Assembly: GCF_007744675.1 (NCBI RefSeq)
Contig: NZ_CP036269.1
Location: 3,141,546-3,205,545 of the forward strand
DNA from: Gimesia alba
GTDB taxonomy: Bacteria > Planctomycetota > Planctomycetia > Planctomycetales > Planctomycetaceae
Direction of reading: 5' to 3'
DNA length: 64,000 nt
Shown: positions 46,408 to 54,207 of the stretch, piece after piece
How positions within the stretch are numbered: position 1 is the first letter of the stretch
Layout of the letters: each line of letters starts with the position of its first letter
Program-made: the position numbers and the translations under genes
Notes under the pieces: generated by a model
What the model was told of the DNA's origin: nothing
What the model saw: the letters and a program-made list of their open reading frames with translations, nothing else
The model's database searches: none

Positions 46408-47949
46408 ATGCATGGTTCTTACCTCACATCCATGTCATCTTCGTCGCTCAGCTTGTCTCCGGGAACGGTTGCCATGAGTTTAAGGGCTCTGTTTCCTTCT
46501 GCCAGCTTTGTTGATTGTGCTGATATCTGTGCTACTTCCATTCAGTCTGACAGTCGACGTTGTGAATCAGGTGATATTTTTGCCGTCATTCCCGGCACGC
46601 GAGAAAATGCCGAACAATATATTCCCGAGGCACTCAGGAATGGAGCCAAAGCGATTCTTACAGGTCATCCTGTGGTGGATCTACCGGTTTCTCAGTGTAT
46701 CGTCACGGATGTCCGAAAAGCCTATGCCGTTCTATGTGCTGAAATTGCAGGCCGCCCTGCTCGTCATCTGCAGGCTGTGGGTGTAACAGGTACGAATGGG
46801 AAAACAACTGTGACCTGGCTGGTCAGGGCAATACTTCAGAATACGGAGCGAAGGACCGGATTGTTGGGTACCGTCGAATATCATGATGGAGTTTCAGCAT
46901 GTCCCGCCTCGTTGACCACTCCCGATGCGAGCGAGCTTTCGCAGCTTTTATCAAAAATGGTCAAGAATGATGTCACGCACGCAGTGATGGAAGTATCCAG
47001 TCATGCTTTAGACCAAAGCCGTCTGGCGGGGATAGATCTTTCGGTCGGAGTCGTGACGAATGTTACACAGGATCATTTTGACTATCATCAGAATCGTGAA
47101 AACTATGCTGCTTGTAAAGCAAAGATCGTTCAACATGTCAAGCAGAACGGGACGGTCGTCTTAAATAGTGATGATTCTGCGTGTCGGTCATTCGCATCTG
47201 AAGTCAAAGTGACACAGACTTTATTAACATATGGGATTCACAACCGCGCTGATGTTACAGCCGAACAGATTCAGGAATCTACGAGTGGTGTTGCGTTTGA
47301 TGTTTTGTTTGATGGATCGCGTGTGCCTGTCAGAACATCGCTGATAGGAATGCATAATGTTTCAAATTGCTTAGCAGCAGCGGCGGTTTGTCTCGCGTTA
47401 GGATTGTCATTGACTGAAATTGCCGAGGGAATTCAAAGTCTTGGCTGTGTTCCCGGAAGAATGGAACAGGTTAATTGCGGGCAGCCGTATACTGTTCTCA
47501 TTGATTACGCACATACTGACGATGCATTATGTCATGTGATTCGTTCTGCTAAGGAAGTGTGTCCATCACGAGTTTTATGTGTTTTTGGTGCTGGTGGGGA
47601 TCGAGATAACTCTAAACGAGGTTTATTGGGAATGGCTGGCAGTGAAGCCGACCAGGTGATCATTACCAGTGATAATCCACGTAGTGAAGATCCTATGCAG
47701 ATTATCGAGATGGTTGCGGAAGGCTGTCGAACTAAGGGCGTTCTCCCCGAATTAATTGTTGATCGAAAAGAGGCGATTTATCGGGCACTCAAAGAAGCAC
47801 AGCCAGGAGATCTGGTGCTGATCGCCGGCAAAGGGCACGAATGCGAACAAATCATTGGGGATCAAAAAATCCCATTTAGCGATCGGCTTGTTGTGGAAAA
47901 TTATTTCAGTAATTCACTCTCGGAGAATTCAGCAAAAATTCCTGCTTGA
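46408..47949 (+). CDS. murE: UDP-N-acetylmuramoyl-L-alanyl-D-glutamate--2,6-diaminopimelate ligase
   Basis: 513 residues. The substrate-binding N-domain has IQSDSRRCESGDIFAVIPG. The ATP site is VGVTGTNGKTTVTWLVRAI near 125-143. DVTHAVMEVSSHALDQ supplies the conserved Glu/His, VVTNVTQDHFDYH the next Mur motif, and ITSDNPRSEDPMQI near 421-434 contains DNPR, the signature of enzymes that add meso-diaminopimelate rather than lysine. The C-terminus has VLIAGKGHECEQI. Thus it adds mDAP to the stem peptide in the cytoplasm. The ATG at 46408 has no clear SD; ATGs at 46432 and 46474 are alternatives, and the family N-terminus aligns best with the later part. First gene of the cluster; murF follows after 57 bases. 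Confidence 0.96.
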   Translation: MHGSYLTSMSSSSLSLSPGTVAMSLRALFPSASFVDCADICATSIQSDSRRCESGDIFAVIPGTRENAEQYIPEALRNGAKAILTGHPVVDLPVSQCIVTDVRKAYAVLCAEIAGRPARHLQAVGVTGTNGKTTVTWLVRAILQNTERRTGLLGTVEYHDGVSACPASLTTPDASELSQLLSKMVKNDVTHAVMEVSSHALDQSRLAGIDLSVGVVTNVTQDHFDYHQNRENYAACKAKIVQHVKQNGTVVLNSDDSACRSFASEVKVTQTLLTYGIHNRADVTAEQIQESTSGVAFDVLFDGSRVPVRTSLIGMHNVSNCLAAAAVCLALGLSLTEIAEGIQSLGCVPGRMEQVNCGQPYTVLIDYAHTDDALCHVIRSAKEVCPSRVLCVFGAGGDRDNSKRGLLGMAGSEADQVIITSDNPRSEDPMQIIEMVAEGCRTKGVLPELIVDRKEAIYRALKEAQPGDLVLIAGKGHECEQIIGDQKIPFSDRLVVENYFSNSLSENSAKIPA

Positions 47950-48006
47950 ATTTGCAGTTTGAACTGCAAAGAAGTATCAGTTTTTAGAATATAAAGAGTA
48001 AATCGT

Positions 48007-49407
48007 ATGGATCGTGTTTCACTCAATCAGGTTATTCAGATCATCCAGGGGACTCCTGTCCTTCCGGATCTGGTTACTACTGAAATTGAGGGGATATCGA
48101 TAGACTCCCGTACGACGGCTGCTGGAGATTTGTTTTTTGCGATTCAGGGTAAAAGGCTGGATGGGCATCAATTTGCTACGGAAGCACTGAGGCGTGGCGC
48201 ACAAGCTTGTGTTGTGAATCGTGGTGCAGAAATAGGTCGGTATTCACAGCGATTTATTACTGTTGATAATGTCAATGAGGCTTTGCAGCTGTTTGCTCGC
48301 TGGTATCGAAGTCAGCAGCAGGCAACCATGATTGGTGTAACAGGTAGCGTCGGTAAAACGACCACTCGAAATATGATTCATACGGCATTGTCCCCCTATT
48401 TAAAAGGGACTCAGAGCCCCGCTAATTATAATAATGAATTTGGCGTTCCTTTGAGTGTTGCTCAAATTGAATCAGTTCACGAATACGCGGTTCTGGAACT
48501 GGCGGCTTCTCGAGTGGGTGAAATTCGGGATCTGGCTCAGATCACACAACCGGAAATTGGAGTGATTACGGGAATCGGTCCCTCGCATTTAGAACGTTTT
48601 GGAACACTCAACCAAACTGCCAATGCAAAAGGCGAGTTATTCGAGCAACTCACCGCTCAAGGACTGGCAGTCGTGAATGGTGACGATCCATTCGCTGAAT
48701 TCCTGATTTCGAAAACGTCGGCTCGTACTCTGAAGGTGGGTCTGGGAGAACAGAATGATTTGCAGGCTGTTTCCATTCGGCAAACTGATGATGGGATCTG
48801 GTTTCAGTTTGAATCGACAGAATTTTTTATTCCCGTACAGGGAAAGCATTTTGTTTCTGCGGCTCTGGTTGCGATAGCAATCGGGAAAGAATTTGGATTA
48901 TCAAATCAAGATCTGGTAGAAAGTCTCGGTCAATTTTCTTCAGTACCTGGACGTTGTCATGTTGGTCTGGTCGGTAACTGGACAATCATTGATGATTCTT
49001 ATAATGCCAGCCCTGTGTCGATGAGAGCAGCGTGTCAGGTTTTGAAGGATTGGGCTGGCCTTGGTAAACGCGTGCTTGTGATGGGTGACATGCTGGAATT
49101 GGGAGCCGAGTCAAACCGGTATCATCAGGAAATAGGAGAGTTGATTGCCACGTCTGGAATTGATTTGCTTTTCGTCTGTGGAAAACAGGCGGGGGCGGTT
49201 GTTCAAGGGGCTGTTTCTGCGAACCTGTCACGGGATCGGATTGTACAAGCGCCTGATGTGACAGAACTGCAAAGTAATGTGGCCTCCTGTCTGGAGGCAG
49301 GAGATGTCGTGTTAGTCAAAGGCTCTCGAGGCATGCGGATGGAACGTTTGATTTCATTTCTCAATCAGCAGGTTGCTTCAGGAGAGAAAAAAATATCATG
49401 TGTCTAA
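48007..49407 (+). CDS. murF: UDP-N-acetylmuramoyl-tripeptide--D-alanyl-D-alanine ligase
   Basis: 466 residues. The N-domain has ISIDSRTTAAGDLFFAIQG. The P-loop MIGVTGSVGKTTTRNMIHTA is at about 111-130, followed by NYNNEFGVPLSV, a MurF hallmark, VITGIGPSHLERFG, and WTIIDDSYNASPVSMRAAC with the DxYNAxP motif near 325-335. The C-domain has VLVMGDMLELG and VVLVKGSRGMRMERLI. It joins D-Ala-D-Ala to the UDP-MurNAc tripeptide, the last cytoplasmic step. It follows murE on the same strand. A GC-rich inverted repeat separates it from mraY. Confidence 0.96.
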   Translation: MDRVSLNQVIQIIQGTPVLPDLVTTEIEGISIDSRTTAAGDLFFAIQGKRLDGHQFATEALRRGAQACVVNRGAEIGRYSQRFITVDNVNEALQLFARWYRSQQQATMIGVTGSVGKTTTRNMIHTALSPYLKGTQSPANYNNEFGVPLSVAQIESVHEYAVLELAASRVGEIRDLAQITQPEIGVITGIGPSHLERFGTLNQTANAKGELFEQLTAQGLAVVNGDDPFAEFLISKTSARTLKVGLGEQNDLQAVSIRQTDDGIWFQFESTEFFIPVQGKHFVSAALVAIAIGKEFGLSNQDLVESLGQFSSVPGRCHVGLVGNWTIIDDSYNASPVSMRAACQVLKDWAGLGKRVLVMGDMLELGAESNRYHQEIGELIATSGIDLLFVCGKQAGAVVQGAVSANLSRDRIVQAPDVTELQSNVASCLEAGDVVLVKGSRGMRMERLISFLNQQVASGEKKISCV

Positions 49408-49538
49408 ACTTGTGATTTCATCATGTGCTCCTGGGTTTGCGGGAATCCTGAGCGCGTTCGCTTCGGCGGACAAATCAGCACCGGAATTTGTGATTAATTG
49501 GGTCGATCACTCCACTGCTGTATCATGATGAAATCCTT

Positions 49539-49573
49539 ACCGGACGTCGGGATATGGGGTCTCGGCGTCCGGT
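49539..49573 (+). promoter_or_regulatory. Stem-loop between murF and mraY
   Basis: ACCGGACG (49539-49546) is the reverse complement of CGTCCGGT (49566-49573), with a 19-base loop. TGCTTTCATTT follows, so it could attenuate transcription between murF and mraY, but the U run is interrupted. Confidence 0.5.
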
Positions 49574-49699
49574 GCTTTCATTTACGAGCGTATAAATTAT
49601 CGTTAAGATGTGTCTGGATTGAGTTCAACAGGCTGAGAAAGTGAATGTGAATCCTGAGCCTGGTTTGTGTGAAGCAGTAAGCGACGAGAAAAACACTTC

Positions 49700-50806
49700 A
49701 TGGTAATCTGGTTATTGAAGACGTTTTCTCCCCTGCTGGAACAACTCGAAGTTCTCTCGACTGGTGATTCTCGTGTCTTTCTGACCGCGCGAATTGCATT
49801 GGCCAGTCTCTCTTCTTTTTTGATTGCCTTACTGCTGGGCCCGCTGGCGATTCGCTGGTTGGAAAAACGGTTCCGTGAGCGCGTTGATAGTGCTTCGGAA
49901 AAGTTGAATGAAATCCACGCTTCAAAGAATGCCACTCCGACGATGGGGGGCATCTTTATCATCGGCTCGATTTTGATTTCGACGTTACTCTGGGCAGATC
50001 TTGCGAATCGTTATGTTCAACTCGGGATATTGACAGCCGCTGGCTTTGCACTGCTGGGGGCTTATGATGACTGGATCAAGCTCAGTACCACTCAGAATGG
50101 ATTAAAACCACGCCAGAAGCTGGTGGTGCAAATTCTGTTTTCCGGTTTCGTGGGTACGCTGCTCTATTTCAGTAACACCAGCTTGAATTCAGGGCTGGAT
50201 TTGATCATGCCGGTCACCCGCCTGACTTTTTATCTGGGCATCTTTTTTATTCCCTGGGCGATCGTTGTCATGACAGGGAGTTCCAATGCTGTCAATTTAA
50301 CAGATGGTTTGGATGGGCTGGCCAGTGGTTGCATGGTGTTTGCCGGCTCTGCCTTTGCCGGATTGACTTATCTGGCGGGGCATAAAGTGATGGCCGAGTA
50401 TTTGCAGGTGCCCTATATTCCGGGGGCCGGCGAGTTGAGTATTCTCTTGGGAGCGGCGGTGGGAGCGGTGCTGGGATTCTTGTGGTTCAATTGCTATCCG
50501 GCTCAAGTCTTCATGGGGGACACGGGCTCACTGCCTCTGGGGGCACTACTTGGTTTTGCGGCACTGGTGATTCGTCAGGAAGCATTATTGGTGATTGCTG
50601 GTGGGGTGTTCGTTGTCGAAACACTCAGTGTGATCATGCAAGTATTCTGGTTTCGGCGTACGGGAAACCGTCTGATTGCCTGTAGTCCATTGCACAACCA
50701 TTATTTATTCAAAGGTCAGCATGAAATGAAAATTGTCGTTCGTTTCTGGATCTGTTCTGCCTTGCTGGCCATCATTGCGATCGCCAGCCTGAAGATCGCA
50801 ACCTGA
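49700..50806 (+). CDS. mraY: Phospho-N-acetylmuramoyl-pentapeptide-transferase
   Basis: 368 residues with about ten membrane helices. The signature NATPTMGGIFIIGSILIST near 76-94, then GAYDDWIKLSTTQNGLKPRQ with the catalytic DD near 115, GSSNAVNLTDGLDGLASGCM with the NxxNLTDGLDGL motif, and VFMGDTGSLPLGALLGF are all MraY motifs; SPLHNHYLFKGQHEMKIVVR near the C-terminus holds the conserved His cluster. It transfers phospho-MurNAc-pentapeptide to undecaprenyl phosphate, making lipid I in the membrane. The start has only a weak SD; the first helix begins after about 25 residues. Confidence 0.97.
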   Translation: MVIWLLKTFSPLLEQLEVLSTGDSRVFLTARIALASLSSFLIALLLGPLAIRWLEKRFRERVDSASEKLNEIHASKNATPTMGGIFIIGSILISTLLWADLANRYVQLGILTAAGFALLGAYDDWIKLSTTQNGLKPRQKLVVQILFSGFVGTLLYFSNTSLNSGLDLIMPVTRLTFYLGIFFIPWAIVVMTGSSNAVNLTDGLDGLASGCMVFAGSAFAGLTYLAGHKVMAEYLQVPYIPGAGELSILLGAAVGAVLGFLWFNCYPAQVFMGDTGSLPLGALLGFAALVIRQEALLVIAGGVFVVETLSVIMQVFWFRRTGNRLIACSPLHNHYLFKGQHEMKIVVRFWICSALLAIIAIASLKIAT

Positions 50807-51049
50807 GCCTCGGTTACTGAAGCTGGGGTTTCACAAGCTAAAAAAGGTTTGTTGATCATGCCTCTTTTGTCGGTCGGGTAATGCGTTCTGATTGGGGGAA
50901 GGCCTGTTATCACGGTTTTGTCAGCTGGTTCGTGTGGTTGTCGAATGTTTCTAAATCGTGAATTCACAAAGGGGTTGGGGTTGGTGGTGCACCATTTTTC
51001 AGGACGATTTCATTGATATCCATTCTCGTTTATCGATGAGAGAATTCAA

Positions 51050-52687
51050 ATGAAGCCGGCTTCGCTTTTACCACAATCACAACCGGACCATGACCGCAGT
51101 CTGTTCATTTCGATGGCGTGTGCGCTGTTGGGGATCGGAGTGTTAATGGTTCATAGTGCCAGCATCACCTCCTGGCCAACGGAATTCGAACAGGTTTATT
51201 TATCAAAGCATTTGACGTTTCTGGCGATTGCAGTCACCGTGGCTTCTATTGCTTCATATATGCCTGCCCGGTTCTGGTATGACCGTGCCCCCCTGCTCTT
51301 TTGGGGAACTGTTGTTTTACTCATATTGGTTCTGATTCCCGGGATCGGTACGCGCGTGAATGGTGCGCAACGCTGGTTGAGGTTCGGGTCGGTTTCGCTC
51401 CAGCCATCCGAGTTGGCAAAAATTGCACTCCCTCTTCTCACGGTTCGGCTGATGTTGCAACGTCGTCGGTCTTTGAGACACTGGTTCAAAGGGACGATTC
51501 CTTTATTGATTCCACTGGCAATTGTGATCCCACTCGTTTTAAAACAGCCTGACCTGGGGACGTCGCTGTTTCTGGTTGGGGGAGTTGCGATTGCCCTGTT
51601 TTTGGGAGGTTGGCCGCTTCGAAACTTCATCGTCGGGCTGCTTTGTGCGATTCCGGCTTTAGGGATGCTGGTGGCATTGAGACCTTATCAGTTAAAGCGA
51701 ATCAGCGGGTTTCTTGATACCTGGACTGACTGGCAATCGGCTCCCTATCAGCTGAAGCAGTCGCTAATGGCGTTAGGCACAGGTGGTATTTCTGGATCTG
51801 GGCTGGGCAAAGGAGCGCAAAAATTAAGTTTCTTGCCAGAAGCGAATACTGATTTTGTGTTTTCGGTGGCAGGCGAAGAGCTGGGCTTAATTGGCACTCT
51901 TGGAATTGTGGGGCTCTGGCTGGGACTGTTTCTGGCAGGCTTCAATATTATTCGCTCACAGAATCAGAAGTCATATGCCTATGTTGTCGGGTTTACATTG
52001 TTAATGCAGTTGGTACTGCAGGCGATTATCAATGTTGCCGTGGTGACAGCGATGGTGCCCCCTAAAGGAATTTCGCACCCTCTCATCAGCTATGGTGGTA
52101 CGAATTTGATGGTGAGCCTGCTCTCTCTGGGGATCATTGTCAGTTTGACTCGGTCACCAGCGGATGCAGCATTGTTGATCGACCCGGGGCAGGAAGAAGA
52201 GGAGCCGTTACCTGATCCGCAAGCGGTGATGGAAACGGATCTCGTTCACTCAGAACCAGAAACGGATGAAGAGTACGAGGATGAAGAGTACGAAGATGAA
52301 GAGTACGAAGATGAAGAGTGCGAAGATGAAGAGTGCGAAGATGAAGAGTGCGAAGATGAAGAGTGCGAATATGAAGAGTGCGAATATGAAGAGTGCGAAG
52401 ATGAAGAGTACGAGGATGAAGAGTGCGAGGATGAAGAGTGCGAGGATGAAGAGTACGAAGATGAAGAGTACGAAGATGAAGAGTGCGAGGATGAAGAGTG
52501 CGAGGATGAAGAGTGCGAGGATGAAGAGTGCGAGGATGAAGAGTGCGAGGATGAAGAGTGCGAGGATGAAGAGTGCGAGGATGAAGAGTGCGAGGATGAA
52601 GAGTGCGAAGATGAAGAGTGCGAAGATGAAGAGTACGAGGATGAAGAGTACGAAGATGAAGAGTACGAAGATGAAGAGAAGAATTGA
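51050..52687 (+). CDS. ftsW: FtsW/RodA/SpoVE-family glycosyltransferase with acidic repeat tail
   Basis: 545 residues. The first ~375 form a SEDS-family membrane protein with about ten helices: the segment GIGVLMVHSASITSWPT, RFGSVSLQPSELAKIALPLL, VLKQPDLGTSLFLVGGVAIA, PYQLKQSLMALGTGGISGSG, LGKGAQKLSFLPEANTDFVF with the catalytic-pocket region, and PPKGISHPLISYGGTNLMV near the end of the core. SEDS proteins polymerise lipid II. What is unusual is the tail: from about residue 405 the protein consists of roughly 28 units of five residues of the type E-[CY]-E-D-E, giving an extremely acidic and Cys/Tyr-rich extension with nothing else but a final KN. Context next to mraY and murG supports FtsW over RodA, yet no division genes follow. 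Confidence 0.93.
   Translation: MKPASLLPQSQPDHDRSLFISMACALLGIGVLMVHSASITSWPTEFEQVYLSKHLTFLAIAVTVASIASYMPARFWYDRAPLLFWGTVVLLILVLIPGIGTRVNGAQRWLRFGSVSLQPSELAKIALPLLTVRLMLQRRRSLRHWFKGTIPLLIPLAIVIPLVLKQPDLGTSLFLVGGVAIALFLGGWPLRNFIVGLLCAIPALGMLVALRPYQLKRISGFLDTWTDWQSAPYQLKQSLMALGTGGISGSGLGKGAQKLSFLPEANTDFVFSVAGEELGLIGTLGIVGLWLGLFLAGFNIIRSQNQKSYAYVVGFTLLMQLVLQAIINVAVVTAMVPPKGISHPLISYGGTNLMVSLLSLGIIVSLTRSPADAALLIDPGQEEEEPLPDPQAVMETDLVHSEPETDEEYEDEEYEDEEYEDEECEDEECEDEECEDEECEYEECEYEECEDEEYEDEECEDEECEDEEYEDEEYEDEECEDEECEDEECEDEECEDEECEDEECEDEECEDEECEDEECEDEECEDEEYEDEEYEDEEYEDEEKN
52268..52680 (+). repeat. 15-bp tandem repeat encoding the acidic FtsW tail
   Basis: About 27 to 28 head-to-tail copies of a 15-bp unit, consensus GAAGAGTGCGAGGAT. 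Copies differ almost only by transitions: TGC/TAC (Cys/Tyr), GAG/GAA and one GAT/TAT pair. Ten adjacent copies in the right half are of the Cys type and nearly identical, while the flanks are Tyr type. The unit length is a multiple of three, so gain or loss of copies keeps the frame. Confidence 0.95.
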
Positions 52688-52775
52688 CTGGGAATTTGAG
52701 AAGAGTTCCCCTATGCTGGACCCTTTGATTGGTGTTTAAAGGAAGAAGTCACTCCACGCGTGATTCCAGGGTACA

Positions 52776-53927
52776 ATGACCGAGTCGATTCGTAGAAATA
52801 AAACGATTGTTTTTGCAGGAGGCGGGACAGGAGGTCATCTGCTTCCCGGGATTGCTGTCGCCGAGCAGTTGGTGACTCTCGGTGAATTTCAGACGATATT
52901 TGTAGGCTCTAGCCGCATTGTCGAGCAGCAAATTATTGAAAACTCAGGGTATCAGCATCTCAGTTTGCCATCGGCATCAACCAGCGATTTAAAGCGTGCT
53001 CCTTTTCGATTTCTCTGGAGAAACAGCCGCGCATTTTTTCAGGCTCTTCGTTTTTTAAGAACAGAATCTCCAGCTGTAGTCATTGGCCTGGGAGGTTTTG
53101 CCAGCGTACCAGTCATTCTCGCTGCTTCCTGGTTAAAAATTCCAATTGTTTTATTAGAGCAGAATATCATTCCAGGGAGAGCAAATCAGTTTTTATGCGG
53201 GCGCGCTTCTCTGGTCTGTATCTCTTTTTGGGAAACACAGTTCAAAGGCAGACCAAGTGGAGAACAAAACGGTCCGCCGCGTATTGTGTTGACAGGAAAT
53301 CCCGTCAGGAAGCAGATTCTTGAAGCAGGGATACAGAGGGAGTCTGCAGAGAAGTCTGACGAAACTTTGATCCTGGTTTTAGGAGGAAGTCAGGGGGCGA
53401 CTGCTGTCAATGACGCTGTGCTCTGCTTGCTGGAAAGAAGTGGAGACGATTTGCCAAAGCCGTTACATGTAGTGCATCAGACGGGAGAAGCGGGATATGA
53501 GAGTGCTAAAGATGGCTATGGGCGGTTGAAAAAACGCGGGTCTAAACTGAGGGTGACAGTGCAACCTTTTTTTGATGACCTGACTGAGTGGTACACACGT
53601 GCGGATCTGATCATATCCCGGGCAGGAGCCACGACGCTCGCTGAAATTGCCTGTCTCGGAATCCCCACAATCCTGATTCCGTTTCCGAATTCAATGAGAG
53701 ATCATCAGTTAATCAATGCCCGTTATTATGTCGAACGGGGCGCAGCATTACTGGTTGAACAGGCACCTGAGCCCGAAGTCACCGCTGAGTTACTCACAAA
53801 AGCGGTCTTGGATTTGCTGAATACTGAGGAGCAACGAAGTGGTATGTCCCAGAAAGTCCATGAACTTGCCTTCCCGCATGCGGCCCGTCGGGTTGCTGAG
53901 GAACTGTCTGGGTTGATCCTGGGGTGA
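52776..53927 (+). CDS. murG: UDP-N-acetylglucosamine--N-acetylmuramyl-(pentapeptide) pyrophosphoryl-undecaprenol GlcNAc transferase
   Basis: 383 residues. The N-terminal glycine-rich loop IVFAGGGTGGHLLPGIAVAE is at about 10-29, followed by VVIGLGGFASVPVILAASW (second G loop) and LLEQNIIPGRANQFLC. The C-terminal domain has ILVLGGSQGATAVNDAV, VVHQTGEAGYE and the donor site LIISRAGATTLAEIACLGIP near 284-303, then FPNSMRDHQLINARYY. This GT28 enzyme makes lipid II on the inner face of the membrane. It starts 88 bases after the ftsW stop with AGGG just upstream and closes the cluster. Confidence 0.97.
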   Translation: MTESIRRNKTIVFAGGGTGGHLLPGIAVAEQLVTLGEFQTIFVGSSRIVEQQIIENSGYQHLSLPSASTSDLKRAPFRFLWRNSRAFFQALRFLRTESPAVVIGLGGFASVPVILAASWLKIPIVLLEQNIIPGRANQFLCGRASLVCISFWETQFKGRPSGEQNGPPRIVLTGNPVRKQILEAGIQRESAEKSDETLILVLGGSQGATAVNDAVLCLLERSGDDLPKPLHVVHQTGEAGYESAKDGYGRLKKRGSKLRVTVQPFFDDLTEWYTRADLIISRAGATTLAEIACLGIPTILIPFPNSMRDHQLINARYYVERGAALLVEQAPEPEVTAELLTKAVLDLLNTEEQRSGMSQKVHELAFPHAARRVAEELSGLILG

Positions 53928-53933
53928 TGGGGT

Positions 53934-53955
53934 GTGTTTTTATGAACACTGTTTT
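53934..53955 (+). terminator. Possible weak terminator after murG
   Basis: GTGTT (53934-53938) pairs with AACAC (53945-53949) around a six-base loop, followed by TGTTTT. It begins seven bases after the murG stop. Short AT-rich stem, low certainty. Confidence 0.35.
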
Positions 53956-54207
53956 GGCCAGCCTATAACGTCGATCTGGAGTATGTGCTGCTAGAATTTA
54001 GGAATATGACACATTTCAAGGCGGTTTTCCAAGATTTATCGAATCGGAAAAGTCTGTTGATTCACGAAACTGACCCGATTTGTTACCTTCCAGATTCTTT
54101 GGCTCAACCTAAGTGGGCTAAAATTGCGTAATGTACTGTTTGTAGGTTATTGCATTCTCTGAGAGTCAGATTGTCATTTTTTAAGAGTAGAGAAACGGAG
54201 AAGAGAC

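Noticed and set aside
52268-52680. Regular repeats that might be taken for a CRISPR array.
   Set aside because: The units are contiguous 15-mers with no spacers and they are in frame within ftsW.
52266-52739. A 157-codon alternate frame through the 15-bp repeat encoding a Met-Lys-Ser-rich repeat peptide.
   Set aside because: It exists only because the 15-bp unit has no stop in that frame. It lacks a start signal of its own, has an implausible composition, and lies inside the in-frame tail of the ftsW gene. The third frame has a stop in every unit.
53928-54207. A possible lysine riboswitch upstream of the aspartokinase gene.
   Set aside because: The 280-base gap was searched by eye for the multi-helix lysine riboswitch core and nothing similar was found; a covariance search would be decisive.
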